This document shows, in pieces, positions 63,712 to 64,000 of a stretch of 64,000 nucleotides of DNA. Position numbers and translations under genes: made by a program. Each line of letters begins with the position of its first letter. The first letter of the stretch is position 1. The notes beneath the pieces were generated by a model that saw only the letters and a list, made by a program, of their open reading frames with translations, ran no database searches and had not been told where the DNA came from. The stretch spans positions 496,001 through 560,000 of the forward strand of contig NZ_JAHWDQ010000003.1 in NCBI RefSeq assembly GCF_019312595.1, given 5' to 3'. The stretch comes from Zhongshania aquimaris (lineage in GTDB: Bacteria; Pseudomonadota; Gammaproteobacteria; Pseudomonadales; Spongiibacteraceae).

Positions 63712-64000
63712 CTACGCGTCTGGTGAGTCGATCAGACCGTGGCGCATGGCCAATAAGGTCAACTCTACATCGCCGCTAATATCGAGTTTCTCGAATACTC
63801 GGTAACGGTAGCTATTTACGGTTTTAGCGGAGATATGCAAATTATCAGCGATGTCTTGAACCTTATGACAGGTGGCAATCATTAGACTAATCTGCATTTC
63901 TCGCTCAGATAAAGATTCAAAGGGCGAGGCGTCATCACCGTTCAATTGCTTAAATGCCATAGTCTGGGCGACGCCGGGGCTCAAATAACGCTGGCCCCTG
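63712..64000 (-). CDS. gacA: Response regulator GacA/UvrY, 3' part (cut by window edge)
   Basis: Only the C-terminal end is in the window; the receiver domain lies beyond base 64000. The visible frame continues to the edge (RGQRYLSPGVAQTMAF), then a LuxR-type helix-turn-helix with SLSEREMQISLMIATCHKVQDIADNLHISAKTVNSYRYR-like motifs in two parts. Its position 19 bases before uvrC matches the conserved gacA-uvrC pair. GacA controls small regulatory RNAs for secondary metabolism, biofilm and virulence in relatives. Confidence 0.88.
   Translation of the reverse strand, partial: RGQRYLSPGVAQTMAFKQLNGDDASPFESLSEREMQISLMIATCHKVQDIADNLHISAKTVNSYRYRVFEKLDISGDVELTLLAMRHGLIDSPDA

Overview
This window looks like the chromosome of a marine, Gram-negative gammaproteobacterium, probably near the Spongiibacteraceae/Cellvibrionales group. 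The evidence is the right-hand block gacA-uvrC-pgsA-tRNA-Gly-tRNA-Cys (and, displaced, tRNA-Leu), known from Pseudomonas and relatives, together with rsmC, rsuA, prfC, sfsA, dbpA, outer-membrane proteins, and genes for marine osmolytes (glucosylglycerol and ectoine). The genus is inferred, not proven.

Layout. 0.2-3.2 kb: methionine salvage operon mtnA-mtnB-mtnD-mtnC. 3.2-6.1 kb: a small lipoprotein and a UvrD-like helicase. 6.5-9.9 kb: two crotonase-family genes (the second broken by a 13-bp tandem duplication), then a ferredoxin reductase and an adrenodoxin-type ferredoxin. 10-24.4 kb: mostly housekeeping genes (ppa, a Wzi-like outer-membrane protein, cysE, an M15 peptidase, a patatin, a Rieske protein, sfsA, an AsmA-like protein, rsmC, rsuA, a coiled-coil periplasmic protein, prfC). 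24.8-27.7 kb: an AT-richer trio of exported proteins (DUF3015, DUF4105 and a small secreted protein). 27.9-32.3 kb: an RNA/cold-response group with rhlE, dbpA and a CspA-type protein. 32.5-42.5 kb: a GH13_18 phosphorylase and a fused glucosylglycerol-phosphate synthase/phosphatase bracket a GlxA-like regulator, a Tat lipoprotein/transglutaminase-like pair, a P450, a RoxA-like dihaem cytochrome and a TetR regulator. 42.9-48.1 kb: an ectoine-degradation cluster (doeB2-doeD-doeA-aldehyde dehydrogenase). The 32.5-48.1 kb stretch therefore holds synthesis and probable breakdown of one osmolyte and degradation of another.

48.6-55.9 kb: a mobile element of about 7 kb integrated into tRNA-Leu(UAA). 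It has a 58-bp direct repeat at its ends, a tyrosine integrase, an AlpA-like excisionase/regulator, a P2 gpA-type HUH replication endonuclease, an XRE regulator and two unrecognised genes. No capsid or terminase gene is visible, so it is an integrative element or a candidate phage satellite. Its left edge carries nested tRNA-end repeats, and a truncated aldehyde dehydrogenase stops exactly at that edge.

56-60.7 kb: a secreted subtilase with a CFI-box C-terminus, an overlapping lipoprotein gene, and a GH79-like glycosidase lacking a usable start. These lie between tRNA-Leu and tRNA-Cys, which are neighbours in Pseudomonas. 60.7-64 kb: tRNA-Cys, tRNA-Gly, pgsA, uvrC and the 3' part of gacA, cut by the window edge.
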